From: Syntrophaceae bacterium UBA7520
GTDB taxonomy: Bacteria; Desulfobacterota; Syntrophia; Syntrophales; Smithellaceae
NCBI GenBank assembly: GCA_002478265.1
Contig: DLNC01000010.1
Span: 28,949 to 92,948 of the forward strand
DNA length: 64,000 nt
Reading direction: 5' to 3'
In this document: positions 16,410-25,280 of the stretch, one piece after another
How positions within the stretch are numbered: position 1 is the first letter of the stretch
Layout of the letters: each line of letters starts with the position of its first letter
Notes under the pieces: generated by a model
The model's input: only the letters and a program-made list of their open reading frames with translations
What the model was told of the DNA's origin: nothing
Database searches by the model: none
Program-made: the position numbers and the translations under genes

Positions 16410-17027
16410 ATGATTCATAAAAACGTTAAAACAGATTTCAGCCAGCAGGTATTGGAGCCAATTATTGACGCGTCCGCCTATGTGCATCCGCTGGCAGCCG
16501 TAATCGGCAATGTGATCCTGGGGAAAAATATCATGGTGGCGCCCACGGCCTGCGTGCGCGGCGATGAAGGACAGCCCATTTATGTGGGAGATGATTCCAA
16601 TATTCAAGACGGTGTGGTCATCCACGCGCTGGAGACGGAAACTGATGGAAAACCAGTCGAAAAAAATCTGATGGAAGTAAATGGGAAGAAATACGCTGTA
16701 TATGTCGGCAGCCGCGTGTCTTTGGCGCATCAGGTGCAGATTCACGGACCAGCCGTGGTTATGGACAATACCTTTGTCGGGATGAAAGCGCTGGTATTTA
16801 AATCTTTTGTCGGTAAAAATTGTGTCATTGAACCGGGTGTCATTCTGATGGGCGTGAAAGTGCCAGACGGCCGCTATGCTGAAGCGGGAGCGATTATAAA
16901 GAATCAACATGACGCGGATAATCTGCCGGCTATTACGGATAATTATCCCCTGAAAGACATGAATAATGGTGTTGTCCATGTCAATGTTTCCTTGGCGAGG
17001 GAATATCTTAAAGCGAATATAAAATAG
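16410..17027 (+). CDS. cam: Gamma-class carbonic anhydrase, Cam type
   Basis: A 205-residue left-handed beta-helix protein interconverting CO2 and bicarbonate. Zinc (or iron) ligands are H72 (VVIHALE), H107 and H112 (SLAHQVQIHGP). The acidic loop after H72 (HALETETDGKP...) is present; E75 and E53 fall where the proton-shuttle Glu84 and active-site Glu62 of Methanosarcina Cam lie. Unlike that archaeal enzyme it shows no signal peptide, so it is predicted to act in the cytoplasm, perhaps supplying bicarbonate to carboxylases or taking CO2 from decarboxylations. GGAGG precedes the ATG, 27 bp after coaE. Confidence 0.85.
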   Translation: MIHKNVKTDFSQQVLEPIIDASAYVHPLAAVIGNVILGKNIMVAPTACVRGDEGQPIYVGDDSNIQDGVVIHALETETDGKPVEKNLMEVNGKKYAVYVGSRVSLAHQVQIHGPAVVMDNTFVGMKALVFKSFVGKNCVIEPGVILMGVKVPDGRYAEAGAIIKNQHDADNLPAITDNYPLKDMNNGVVHVNVSLAREYLKANIK

Positions 17028-17076
17028 AAAATATTTATGACTAAAATAGTCATGTCGGATGAAATAAGTAAAATAG

Positions 17077-17802
17077 ATGTCAGCCTCCAAAGCAGTATCG
17101 ATTAAACATAAAACAAAAAAGAACTTTTGTCTTTCCTGTGGAACAACGGAAAACATAAATAATCGTCGTTATTGTTCGATACGCTGCCGCCAGATTCTAC
17201 GCCAAAGGCTCAATGCCAGGAACGGTCTCTTGGAAGCGCTAAACACGCGCTGGGCGGCTTTCTATTTTTCCGACAGCATGATTTATCTGGACATAGCCGC
17301 CGGCGGGTATAAAGAGATTTTCCGTTTTTCTTATCAGCGCAACCGGGGGCATAAACCGTCGGAAGATTTCGGCAGAATGGCTAATGAATTGGGGAAGGCC
17401 TGGTGGGAAGAGGAGAAAAAATCGCAGAAGAAATATCTGGCTTCGCGTCATGTGCTAGGTCTGGCTCAAAAATCCCCGATGATCGCTGCCGCGCGTCCTA
17501 AAGTACTGACGGATTATTACATACAGAAAAGTTCTTTATCCTGCCTGGGAATAAATAAAGCCGACCTGGAATCAAAGCATCTCAAAACGATTATCAAAAA
17601 TGCCTACCGGCGTCAGGCAAAATTACATCATCCCGACCTCGGGGGGTACGCGGCTTCTTTCCGTAAAATCAACAATGCGTACAAGGAGCTGCTTCGCTGG
17701 GCGGAAAATCCGCACTTCATTAAAAGAAAAGGGTTTGCCGACAGATGGTTTTATGACAGTGAAAACAAAAAGTGGGTGCAACCGCTTCCTTTAAGGAAAT
17801 AA
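17077..17802 (+). CDS. Zinc-ribbon/J-domain protein
   Basis: A 241-residue protein of unrecognised subfamily. Residues 18-37 form a C-X2-C-X11-C-X3-C zinc-binding motif (CLSCG...YCSIRC). A central region (about 50-110) contains a beta-rich stretch around FYFSDSMIYLDIAAGGYKEI. Residues about 165-215 are a J-domain with the HPD tripeptide at 185-187 (RRQAKLHHPDLGG) and the later FRKINNAYKELL helix, so it should stimulate a DnaK ATPase. The zinc ribbon at the N-terminus is not the four-repeat domain of DnaJ and might recognise RNA, DNA or a protein client. It lies 49 bp after cam. Confidence 0.75.
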   Translation: MSASKAVSIKHKTKKNFCLSCGTTENINNRRYCSIRCRQILRQRLNARNGLLEALNTRWAAFYFSDSMIYLDIAAGGYKEIFRFSYQRNRGHKPSEDFGRMANELGKAWWEEEKKSQKKYLASRHVLGLAQKSPMIAAARPKVLTDYYIQKSSLSCLGINKADLESKHLKTIIKNAYRRQAKLHHPDLGGYAASFRKINNAYKELLRWAENPHFIKRKGFADRWFYDSENKKWVQPLPLRK

Positions 17803-17832
17803 CACCTTAAGATATTACTTTGAACCGTATTT

Positions 17833-18423
17833 TTATTGCCCCAGCCTGAGTTTGTCCAGTTCTCTGGGGGTGTTTATGTTTAAAAAAGTTTTTCCATCTT
17901 CGTTGAAGGGCTGAAGTTTTTCTTCCGTAACCGTTAAAACACGCAATCCTTTATAAAAACCGGTGATTTTCAGTTTATCCGCTTCGAGATTCTTTTTGAT
18001 GGGCGCCAGGCAATTTTTGGAATAAACGGCATGCAGAGGCTGCATCCCGTCCGCTCCCTGTGGCACGACAATATCATAATTAGCCGCCAGACCCGCCAGG
18101 TGAGCAATCAGGTCTTTGTTGATAAACGGCATATCACAGGCGGTAATAAAAGCGTGATTTTCGGAGGCGAAGAACAGCCCCGCGTAAATTCCTCCCAGCG
18201 CTCCTTTGTTTTTGTAGATATCCGTGACAATGACCGCGGAAAAAAGGCGGGTGTAAGACAAAGGGTCATTGGTCACGATAATTATTTCCGGAAATAATTC
18301 GTTTAAAACGGCTTTGATCCGTTCAATGAGAAGTATGCCGTCCAGTTTAAGAAAAGCTTTGTTTGTGCCCATGCGAGAGTTTTTTCCGCCCGCGAGAATT
18401 ATTCCCGTCATTTTAAATTTCAT
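17833..18423 (-). CDS. mobA: Molybdenum cofactor guanylyltransferase
   Basis: A 196-residue MobA that links GMP from GTP to molybdopterin for enzymes such as formate dehydrogenases. The nucleotide loop LAGGKNSRMGTNKAFL, the DIYKNKGALGGIYAGL block and TACDMPFI (metal-binding Asp) are intact, as is the C-terminal FLNINTPREL. It begins 15 bp after the dehydratase activase on the same strand and is probably translated from that transcript. It converges with the J-domain gene without an obvious terminator between. Confidence 0.92.
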   Translation of the reverse strand: MKFKMTGIILAGGKNSRMGTNKAFLKLDGILLIERIKAVLNELFPEIIIVTNDPLSYTRLFSAVIVTDIYKNKGALGGIYAGLFFASENHAFITACDMPFINKDLIAHLAGLAANYDIVVPQGADGMQPLHAVYSKNCLAPIKKNLEADKLKITGFYKGLRVLTVTEEKLQPFNEDGKTFLNINTPRELDKLRLGQ

Positions 18424-18437
18424 TGGGGTTTACCGAA

Positions 18438-21400
18438 TCATCTGATTATTTTTCTGTTAATGGCGATATTTTCCGTTCCTTCTCTTTCGACCATGGTATG
18501 GGCCTCCGCGCCGCTTTTAAAGCGCAAAACATTGAGCATAAATATTTCCAGTTTGCTCAAGACATTGGGCGGCAGCAAATTGCCGTCAATTTCTATGGAT
18601 ATTGTTGGGTATCTGTTTTCTCTGGCCCACGGGGTGAATAATCCTTCTATCACCCGGCCAATCAGACAGGCGAAAGGAGAAATATTAACGATGCCCGAAT
18701 AGCCGTCCATCATTGCGGTGGCGGCAACGCCGCTGGAGATGCTGATTTCCGAATAAAGCTCGTGACTAACAAAATGTTTTTGCGTGTTGGCCATTATTTT
18801 TTGCATATCGTGCGGGGAGGAGGGAATCAAACCAGTAACGCCGAGCGCAGAGCGCACATTTTTTTCCACTTTGTTTTTATACATTTGTTCGATGTTCCAG
18901 TTAATTAAATCCATGAACTCCGAAGCAAAGACGCGGCGATACCAGGGAATAAGTCCCAATCTTTTTTTCAGATCGTGATGGCGTACGAAATCGCAGTAGT
19001 AAATCCATTCGGCGACATTAGAAATTTTACCGATAATGCCGCGGCGGCTGAAATGCTGAATTAGTTCCTCGACAGCAAAATCGTCTCTTCTTACATAAAT
19101 TTCACCAACAATCAGCACTTTCGGACACTGCTCAATCGATTTTTTAAGAGGAATGCTGGAAATTTCCGCTGCGATTTCTTTTAGAGTGGGCAGAACTTGT
19201 GTAATATCTTTTTCCGCCACGTCAATCATTTTATGCCACAAATCATCGTAAATTTTCATGGCGGAAACCGGGTCGGCGGCACAAGTGCGCAGCGATGTTT
19301 CCACGTCTTTCATGTAATCGCCGATAATCACCGCCCACCAGGCGTGCTTGGAAAACTCCGCGCCCAGCTCATTGTAGGAGTTATCCGAATCCAGCGTGAA
19401 GACCAGGACGTTTTCCAGGCGTAGATCACGGAAAAGATTTTCATAAAAAACAAAATACTGGCCGGTGCGGCAGGGCCCCGTCGTGGTCGGAACAAAGAGA
19501 ATATATATTTCATCTTTGCGGTATTTATCGGAGGAAAGGTATTTAAGGGCGCTGCCTAATACCAGATGTGAGGGCAGGCATTCTTTTCCCGATGCGTGGT
19601 TGCGCGCCATTTGCAGCGTGTAGATATCCGGGACAGGCATGGTTTCGGCGTTGATGCCCAGGCCGCGGATGGTCGCACCAATCAGTTCCGCGGAAAGCCG
19701 TCCCATGTTGGAAAGCAAAAGTTTAACCCGTGGATTGTCTTTCACGGGTATCTTTTCACCCGTATGAATATTGGCGATATAAATATCTTCGGCGCGGTTA
19801 TTGATGAACCTCAAGCCGTTATCATATCTTTCTTCGCGAAGGGAGGAGATTTTCGCGCGGTACCCCTCAATGATATCAAGAAAAGCCTCAATGCGCGTAT
19901 CCACGCCGGCATCCGCGGTGTGTGAATCAAGTTCCAGAATAAGAAAAGGCTTGGTTCCCATCATCCATTTTAGATAGTGCAGCATGAATGAATCCGGCGC
20001 GCAGGAGAAATTGGAAATATAGGTGATAAAAATATTGTCTTCTTTCTTTAAAAACGCGCCCGCTTTCATGTCCTGCTGGCCGTAATACCAGTACATATTG
20101 GGATAAATCGTTTCATCAGTGAAAGGCAAAATATCGAAAGGAACAACGCTATAGCCGCGGGTGCTAAATTTGCGTGGAATGCCCATGTTGGCATCAGTGG
20201 TGAAAGCGTTGTAGGGTCGACCAAGAATGGCGATAACCGGCCGCTGCGAGAGGCGCGCCTGCGTGATCGCGGTTTTACCCAGTTCGGAAAACTTTTTGAA
20301 GCATTCCATCTGCTTTTCATAAGCCTCGAAGAATGCTTTTCTGGCGTCTCTTTCACTGAAGCCTAATTGCAGCGCCATTTCCATGAAGGGCTCTGCGGCC
20401 TTTTCTTTGCCGTACATAAAACTGACCACCGGGGCCAAATATTTGCTGTCCGGGATTTCCGGAAAGGCCTTTTTAATGTAATAGGGAAGGGCCTGTGTTA
20501 TCGGGCAGAAGTTAGCCGGTGTTTCCTCTTCGTAGCTTTCCATATCGCGGAAATGCGGCAGAAAAATGTAATCGGGGTTTCTGTCAAAAATATCCTGAAC
20601 GGCGCCATGTGCTATTTCCGCAGGGAAGCAGTAACTGCTTTCCACCCGCGCGGTGCCTTCGCCGGAAATGTTTTTGGAAACAACAGTTTCCACGCCCAGG
20701 TTATAAAAAAACCAGCTGTAAAGCGGCCATAAAGTGTAGAAGGAAAAACAACGCGGAATTCCGACCACAACATCTTTTTTCCTGACAAAAGTTTCTGGAT
20801 CCGGCGCGCATTCCTCGAAAAGTATTTCATTGCGCTTTTCGATATAGTCGAACACTTCATTTTCATTGATAGTTTTTTTCTTGCGAATGTTGGCGTACTT
20901 GTTACAGCGACCTCCGAACATGTATTTATGATTATTGACATTGAGAATTCTGATCGGGCAGAAATTGTCACAGGCTTTGCAGATAAACTCTTTCTCATAA
21001 ATAATGTTGGTCGCCAAAATGTTGTCTATATCAAAAGAACTTTTGACCAAAAATCCTTCTTGGAGCTTTTGCCTCGCTAGAATTCCGACGCCGAAGCAGC
21101 CCATCAGTTCCGGATCGGGCGGAACGAGAATGTCTTTATTGAGCAGCATGGCAAAAGCGAGCGGGACGGCTTTGTTTTTCGCGACTCCTCCCTGTAAAAC
21201 GATATTTTGCCCGATCGTCCTGTTCCCCACGACTCTGTTGAGATAATTGGAGACGATGGAGGTGACGATTCCGGCGGTAATGTCTTCACGTGATGCTCCC
21301 TGCTGGATGGCGTTGCGGATGTCAGAATTAATAAAAGCGGAACAGTGCTCGCCGAATTTTAAAGGCGCTTGGGCGGCTATAGCGATATCGCCGATTTCTT

Positions 21401-22748
21401 CAGCGCGCGCGATATTCAAATCTCCCTGCGCCGATTCCTCGAGAAATGAACCTGTTCCGGCGGAGCAGGCTTCATTCATGGCGTAATCAATTGGCACCTT
21501 GTTTTTCAGGAATACATATTTGGCGTCTTGTCCGCCGATTTCGAATATCGTGTCGATATCTTCACGGTAAAATGTAGTGCCGACGGCATGGGCGATAATT
21601 TCATTGTAAACAGCGGGTGTTTCCAAGAAAACGCCCAAAATTTCGCGCGACGAGCCGGTGGTGGCGGCCAGGGTTATGCTTATTTTCCCATCGCCAATAT
21701 CTTCACTAATTTGTTTTTTAATTTCGCTCAGGCAAAATTTAAGAGCAGCCACCGGGTCGCCGTGCGTGCGACCGTAATAGGAAGCGGTGATTTCATTTGT
21801 TTCGATATCAATCAGACATGCTTTAGTTGTTGTGGAACCTCCGTCCACGCCTAAAATGTATTCTCGTCCCGCGACAACCTTGCCTTTCTGAGAAGGAAGA
21901 TACGTCACCCGGCCGACGGCGCTTTTCAGATTATTAAACCGTTTAAATTGAATGCGGCTTTTTTTAAAAAGAGAGTTCAGCGGCGGCAGGATGCTGCCGG
22001 ATTTTCTGGCTAAAAGAGCCGCGCCGTACGCTTCGAAAAACGGCGACTGAGCGGGTATGATCAGTTCAATTTCCGGCAGTCTCTGGCGGATAAAACGGAT
22101 AATGTGCGGATTCTGGGTAACGCCGCCCACCAGCATGATTTTGCCGCTGCTAATTCTGGCGCGCTTGAGGAAATCAATAACTTTGATGGCCATGACATCG
22201 CTGAGAGATAAAACGATATCCCCCTTGGTGGCTTCCCCCTTGTTCAGGCGGTGTGTGCAGTCGCTTTTCATGAAAACGGAACAACGAGAGGAAAGCTTGA
22301 AGACACAGCAATTATCTTCGAGCGAGTTGATGTCACCAAGCTTCATGTTCATTCGGGCCAGCTGCTGCTTGAAAAATTCTCCCGTGCCGGAGGCGCATTT
22401 ATTGCCGGAAAAGCTGTTGATAATTTTTTTGTTCTTATCAATGGTGTAAACAACAAGGTCTTCGCCGCCGAGAGAAACCACAGCATCGATGTTTTGATTG
22501 AGGCGTTCAAGCGCCTCCTCGATGCAAAGCGGTTCGATCACGCTGTTTATATTTAGCAGGCGGCGGCCTTCCGTGCCGGTAGCCAGCGATTTTACATCGG
22601 CGGGCAAGGGATGTAAGGATAATATATTTTTTAAAGTGTGTAGAAAATTGCCTTCATGCGGCTCGACAGCGCTCCATAATATATTATTGCCTTCCAGCAT
22701 GGTCGCTTTAACGTTGGAAGAGCCGATATTGATTCCTAAGCTATACAT
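18438..22748 (-). CDS. Giant CoA-substrate-specific enzyme activase (2-hydroxyglutaryl-CoA dehydratase activator type)
   Basis: A 1436-residue protein. Two BadF/BadG/BcrA-type ASKHA ATPase domains are in tandem: one from the N-terminus (LGINIGSSNVKATMLE) with NKCASGTGEFF, and one from about residue 300 (ILGVDGGSTTTKACLID) with IGGQDAKY and NEACSAGTGSFLEE; the Cys in each (K/A)C(A/S)(S/A)GTG loop is where such activases bind a shared [4Fe-4S] cluster. A Cys cluster follows (CKACDNFCP...GGRCNKY), then a DUF2229-like segment and a C-terminal part resembling dehydratase subunits. Such proteins use ATP to push a low-potential electron into radical dehydratases or benzoyl-CoA reductase-like enzymes. 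ATG at 22748 with GAGG fits better than the GTG two codons earlier. Its partner enzyme is not in the window. Confidence 0.85.
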   Translation of the reverse strand: MYSLGINIGSSNVKATMLEGNNILWSAVEPHEGNFLHTLKNILSLHPLPADVKSLATGTEGRRLLNINSVIEPLCIEEALERLNQNIDAVVSLGGEDLVVYTIDKNKKIINSFSGNKCASGTGEFFKQQLARMNMKLGDINSLEDNCCVFKLSSRCSVFMKSDCTHRLNKGEATKGDIVLSLSDVMAIKVIDFLKRARISSGKIMLVGGVTQNPHIIRFIRQRLPEIELIIPAQSPFFEAYGAALLARKSGSILPPLNSLFKKSRIQFKRFNNLKSAVGRVTYLPSQKGKVVAGREYILGVDGGSTTTKACLIDIETNEITASYYGRTHGDPVAALKFCLSEIKKQISEDIGDGKISITLAATTGSSREILGVFLETPAVYNEIIAHAVGTTFYREDIDTIFEIGGQDAKYVFLKNKVPIDYAMNEACSAGTGSFLEESAQGDLNIARAEEIGDIAIAAQAPLKFGEHCSAFINSDIRNAIQQGASREDITAGIVTSIVSNYLNRVVGNRTIGQNIVLQGGVAKNKAVPLAFAMLLNKDILVPPDPELMGCFGVGILARQKLQEGFLVKSSFDIDNILATNIIYEKEFICKACDNFCPIRILNVNNHKYMFGGRCNKYANIRKKKTINENEVFDYIEKRNEILFEECAPDPETFVRKKDVVVGIPRCFSFYTLWPLYSWFFYNLGVETVVSKNISGEGTARVESSYCFPAEIAHGAVQDIFDRNPDYIFLPHFRDMESYEEETPANFCPITQALPYYIKKAFPEIPDSKYLAPVVSFMYGKEKAAEPFMEMALQLGFSERDARKAFFEAYEKQMECFKKFSELGKTAITQARLSQRPVIAILGRPYNAFTTDANMGIPRKFSTRGYSVVPFDILPFTDETIYPNMYWYYGQQDMKAGAFLKKEDNIFITYISNFSCAPDSFMLHYLKWMMGTKPFLILELDSHTADAGVDTRIEAFLDIIEGYRAKISSLREERYDNGLRFINNRAEDIYIANIHTGEKIPVKDNPRVKLLLSNMGRLSAELIGATIRGLGINAETMPVPDIYTLQMARNHASGKECLPSHLVLGSALKYLSSDKYRKDEIYILFVPTTTGPCRTGQYFVFYENLFRDLRLENVLVFTLDSDNSYNELGAEFSKHAWWAVIIGDYMKDVETSLRTCAADPVSAMKIYDDLWHKMIDVAEKDITQVLPTLKEIAAEISSIPLKKSIEQCPKVLIVGEIYVRRDDFAVEELIQHFSRRGIIGKISNVAEWIYYCDFVRHHDLKKRLGLIPWYRRVFASEFMDLINWNIEQMYKNKVEKNVRSALGVTGLIPSSPHDMQKIMANTQKHFVSHELYSEISISSGVAATAMMDGYSGIVNISPFACLIGRVIEGLFTPWARENRYPTISIEIDGNLLPPNVLSKLEIFMLNVLRFKSGAEAHTMVEREGTENIAINRKIIR

Positions 22749-22862
22749 TTCCACCTCGGATATATTAAAAAATCATGTGCTAGATATTACGATTAAGGCA
22801 AGACGTCAAGTATGATGTTGATTATTCTGTAATTTCATTTTGCTAAAATATCCTGACAGGAC

Positions 22863-22904
22863 GCGAAAATAAAAACAGCTGGCAGCATCATTGCTGCCAG
22901 CTGT
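22863..22904 (-). terminator. Terminator of the atpZ-atpI-atpB operon
   Basis: A 13-bp perfect stem (ACAGCTGGCAGCA / TGCTGCCAGCTGT, 22875-22904) with a TCAT loop. Read on the minus strand it is followed by GTTTTTATTTT, and it lies 57 bp beyond the atpB stop. Confidence 0.88.
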
Positions 22905-22960
22905 GGTTAAATTTGAGTTATCCCGCGCCGTATCGCGCAACGACAGCGGCAATGATCAAA

Positions 22961-23614
22961 TCAGTGCGCTTCTTCCTCTGCTCCGGCGATATACATCATG
23001 GCTAGCAAGACAAAAACCAGCGTTTGCACCAGATAGACGAAAAGCTTCAGCGCCATGATCGGCAGCGGCACAAGCATGGGCACCAGAATCAGCAGAATTA
23101 TCAAGACCAGGTCTCCGCCTTTAATATTTCCGAAAAGACGAAAAGACAAAGAAAGCGGGCGGGAAAGATGGCTGACGATTTCAATGGGAATCATCAGCGG
23201 AGCAAGCCAACCGACCGGGCCCATGAACTGCTTGAGGTATTTTAAACCGTGTGTTTTCACGCCGACAACGTGCGTGGAAAAAAAGACGACAAGCGCCAGC
23301 GCCGCCGTGGTGTTGATGTCTGAAGTGGGTGACTTGAATCCGGGAAAAGCGCCCATCAGGTTGGATAAAAAAATAAAAAGTCCCAAAGTGGCGACAAGCG
23401 GAAAATATTTGCGGCCCTTGGGCCCCATGATTTCATTAAGCAACGCGTCAAAGCCACCGATGACAACCTCCATGAAATTCTGCAATCTGCCCGGATAAAC
23501 CTGAAGACTTCTTGAGGCAAGAAAGGCCAGGACAATCAGGACAGCGGCCAAAAGCAGGGTGTAAGCGACGTGCGCGGGAATATAGGGATTTTCCAGAAAA
23601 TAAATGGGGTGCAT
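22961..23614 (-). CDS. atpB: F0F1 ATP synthase subunit a
   Basis: A 217-residue membrane subunit carrying the ion half-channels next to the c-ring. Five or six hydrophobic helices are visible and the essential Arg sits in LSLSFRLFGNIKGGD. Length is typical of the short deltaproteobacterial form. It is the last gene of a minus-strand set atpZ-atpI-atpB. The partner atpE is 4.7 kb away on the opposite strand and no F1 or b/delta genes are in the window. Confidence 0.93.
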   Translation of the reverse strand: MHPIYFLENPYIPAHVAYTLLLAAVLIVLAFLASRSLQVYPGRLQNFMEVVIGGFDALLNEIMGPKGRKYFPLVATLGLFIFLSNLMGAFPGFKSPTSDINTTAALALVVFFSTHVVGVKTHGLKYLKQFMGPVGWLAPLMIPIEIVSHLSRPLSLSFRLFGNIKGGDLVLIILLILVPMLVPLPIMALKLFVYLVQTLVFVLLAMMYIAGAEEEAH

Positions 23615-23619
23615 ATTTA

Positions 23620-24012
23620 TTAACTCTCCTCAATAAAGTTTTTTTTTGAAAATGTAATCAAGACCGTCAAAACAACAGTCACCATCACCACGGAAAGGCC
23701 GATAATCAGACCAATGATATTCACCGTTTGCGCGGAAATGAGAAAATACAGAACAATCGCGCTCAATACTAGGCGCAGAAAATACTTCAAAACAACGTTG
23801 GATTTGATGCTGGTGGATTTTTTATTAAAAGCGTGGCGCAACGAATGTCCCATCCAATAAAAATTGACGATACAGATGAACCCGCCGATTAAAACGCCCA
23901 TGGAAAATTTTAACGTGCCGAAAATTAAGGAGGGAATGAAAACGACGGCGAGAACAATCCAGTTGTTGATTTCAATTCTTCTTTGGAGCGGGTCTTTGGC
24001 GATGAGGTTCAC
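23620..24012 (-). CDS. atpI: ATP synthase subunit I (AtpI-like)
   Basis: A 130-residue protein with four hydrophobic helices, matching the small I protein found at the head of atp operons, which helps assemble the c-ring. Motifs are weak in this family, so the call leans on size, helix count and position: 5 bp upstream of atpB. Its first 41 bp overlap the end of atpZ, indicating coupled translation. Confidence 0.75.
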   Translation of the reverse strand: MNLIAKDPLQRRIEINNWIVLAVVFIPSLIFGTLKFSMGVLIGGFICIVNFYWMGHSLRHAFNKKSTSIKSNVVLKYFLRLVLSAIVLYFLISAQTVNIIGLIIGLSVVMVTVVLTVLITFSKKNFIEES

Positions 24013-24256
24013 TTTTAAAGCTCTTGATTATCGGTTCGTCATCAGTAAAAGTTCTTTTTATCAGAACATAGAGGTTGCGAAATCCGGCCGCGATACCGAT
24101 GATTAAAAAAATAAAGGTAAAAACATTGCCGGAGTCAAATTTTCTGTCTAAATAAACTCCTAAAATCAGACACCCAAAAATCGCCAGAACCATAGCGATG
24201 CCGATGCTGCTGGCATAGGCCATTTGAATGGCGCTTTTTTTGACGTCCTTATCCAT
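23972..24256 (-). CDS. atpZ: AtpZ/AtpI-family protein
   Basis: A 94-residue protein with two hydrophobic helices separated by a short polar turn (GVYLDRKFDSG), then a polar, Pro- and Lys-rich tail. That is the architecture of AtpZ, thought to form a Mg or Ca channel or assembly factor with AtpI. It heads the atpZ-atpI-atpB set and starts 64 bp after fcl; TTGACA on the minus strand in that gap hints at a separate promoter, but no good -10 follows. Confidence 0.75.
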   Translation of the reverse strand: MDKDVKKSAIQMAYASSIGIAMVLAIFGCLILGVYLDRKFDSGNVFTFIFLIIGIAAGFRNLYVLIKRTFTDDEPIIKSFKSEPHRQRPAPKKN

Positions 24257-24319
24257 TCAACAAAAGAGTCCTTAACACCGCGTAATATTAATGTCAATAA
24301 AAAAATGACCGGCGTTCAT

Positions 24320-25261
24320 TTAATTTGCTAATTGCCGGAAGTTTTTATACCATTGGATAGTTTTGGCCAGCCCAGTGGCCAGATCGGTTTTTGCCTTAAA
24401 ACCGAATTCTTTCCATGCTTTAGAAGTGTCGAGCAAACGCCGGGGCTGACCATCCGGTTTAGTCTTATCCCAGATTATATCGCCTTGAAAACCACTCAAT
24501 TTTGCGATCAGTTCCGCTAGATCTTTAATGGATATTTCATAGCCGGCGCCGATATTTACTGGCTCACTTTTATTATATTTTTCGGTGGCCAGAACAATGG
24601 CTTCCGCCGCGTCTTCCACATAAAAAAATTCGCGCGTGGCGGCGCCGGTTCCCCAAACTTCGATTGAATTTTCTTTTCTGTCGCGAGCATCAAAGCATTT
24701 TTTTATCAGTGCAGGTATAACATGCGACGAGCGCGGATCAAAGTTGTCGCCGGGGCCGTAAAGATTAACGGGCAGCAGGAAGATCGAGTTAAAACCATAC
24801 TGCTGCCGGTATGCCTGCGACTGCACCAGCATCATTTTTTTGGCCAGCCCGTAAGGAGCGTTTGTTTCCTCCGGATAGCCGGACCAGATGTCATGTTCTT
24901 TAAAGGGCAGGGGAGTGAATTTAGGATAGGCGCAGATTGTTCCCAAAGCGACAAATTTTTCTATTTTGTTGAGATACGCTTCATGGATCAACTGCGCGCC
25001 CATCATCAGATTATCATAAAAAAGCTCCGCCGGTTTTTCCCGATTGAAACCGATGCCCCCGACCTTGGCTGCTAGATGGATGACAATATCCGGTTTTTTT
25101 TCGGCATACATGCGGCGCACAGAGGAAATTTCGGTAAGATTGTATTCCGGAAGGTCGGCGATTTCGATTTTCGCACATCCCTGTTCGGCAAGTTTCTTTA
25201 TCAGGTGTGTACCCAAAAATCCTTTGCCGCCTGTAACGGTTATGCGTTTATTTTTGAGCAA
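24320..25261 (-). CDS. fcl: GDP-L-fucose synthase (GDP-4-keto-6-deoxymannose epimerase/reductase)
   Basis: A 313-residue short-chain dehydrogenase-type enzyme that converts the Gmd product to GDP-L-fucose with NADPH. The Rossmann loop is ITVTGGKGFLG and the catalytic Tyr/Lys are in YGLAKKMM; LPVNLYGPGDNFDP and the late TGAATREFFYVEDAAEAI are family signatures. The open frame extends 35 codons further upstream into gmd, but that extension has no family similarity; TTG at 25261 with AGGAG 8 nt before it, 20 bp after the gmd stop, is the likely start. Confidence 0.93.
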   Translation of the reverse strand: MLKNKRITVTGGKGFLGTHLIKKLAEQGCAKIEIADLPEYNLTEISSVRRMYAEKKPDIVIHLAAKVGGIGFNREKPAELFYDNLMMGAQLIHEAYLNKIEKFVALGTICAYPKFTPLPFKEHDIWSGYPEETNAPYGLAKKMMLVQSQAYRQQYGFNSIFLLPVNLYGPGDNFDPRSSHVIPALIKKCFDARDRKENSIEVWGTGAATREFFYVEDAAEAIVLATEKYNKSEPVNIGAGYEISIKDLAELIAKLSGFQGDIIWDKTKPDGQPRRLLDTSKAWKEFGFKAKTDLATGLAKTIQWYKNFRQLAN

Positions 25262-25280
25262 GAAAAAACTCCTGATATTT

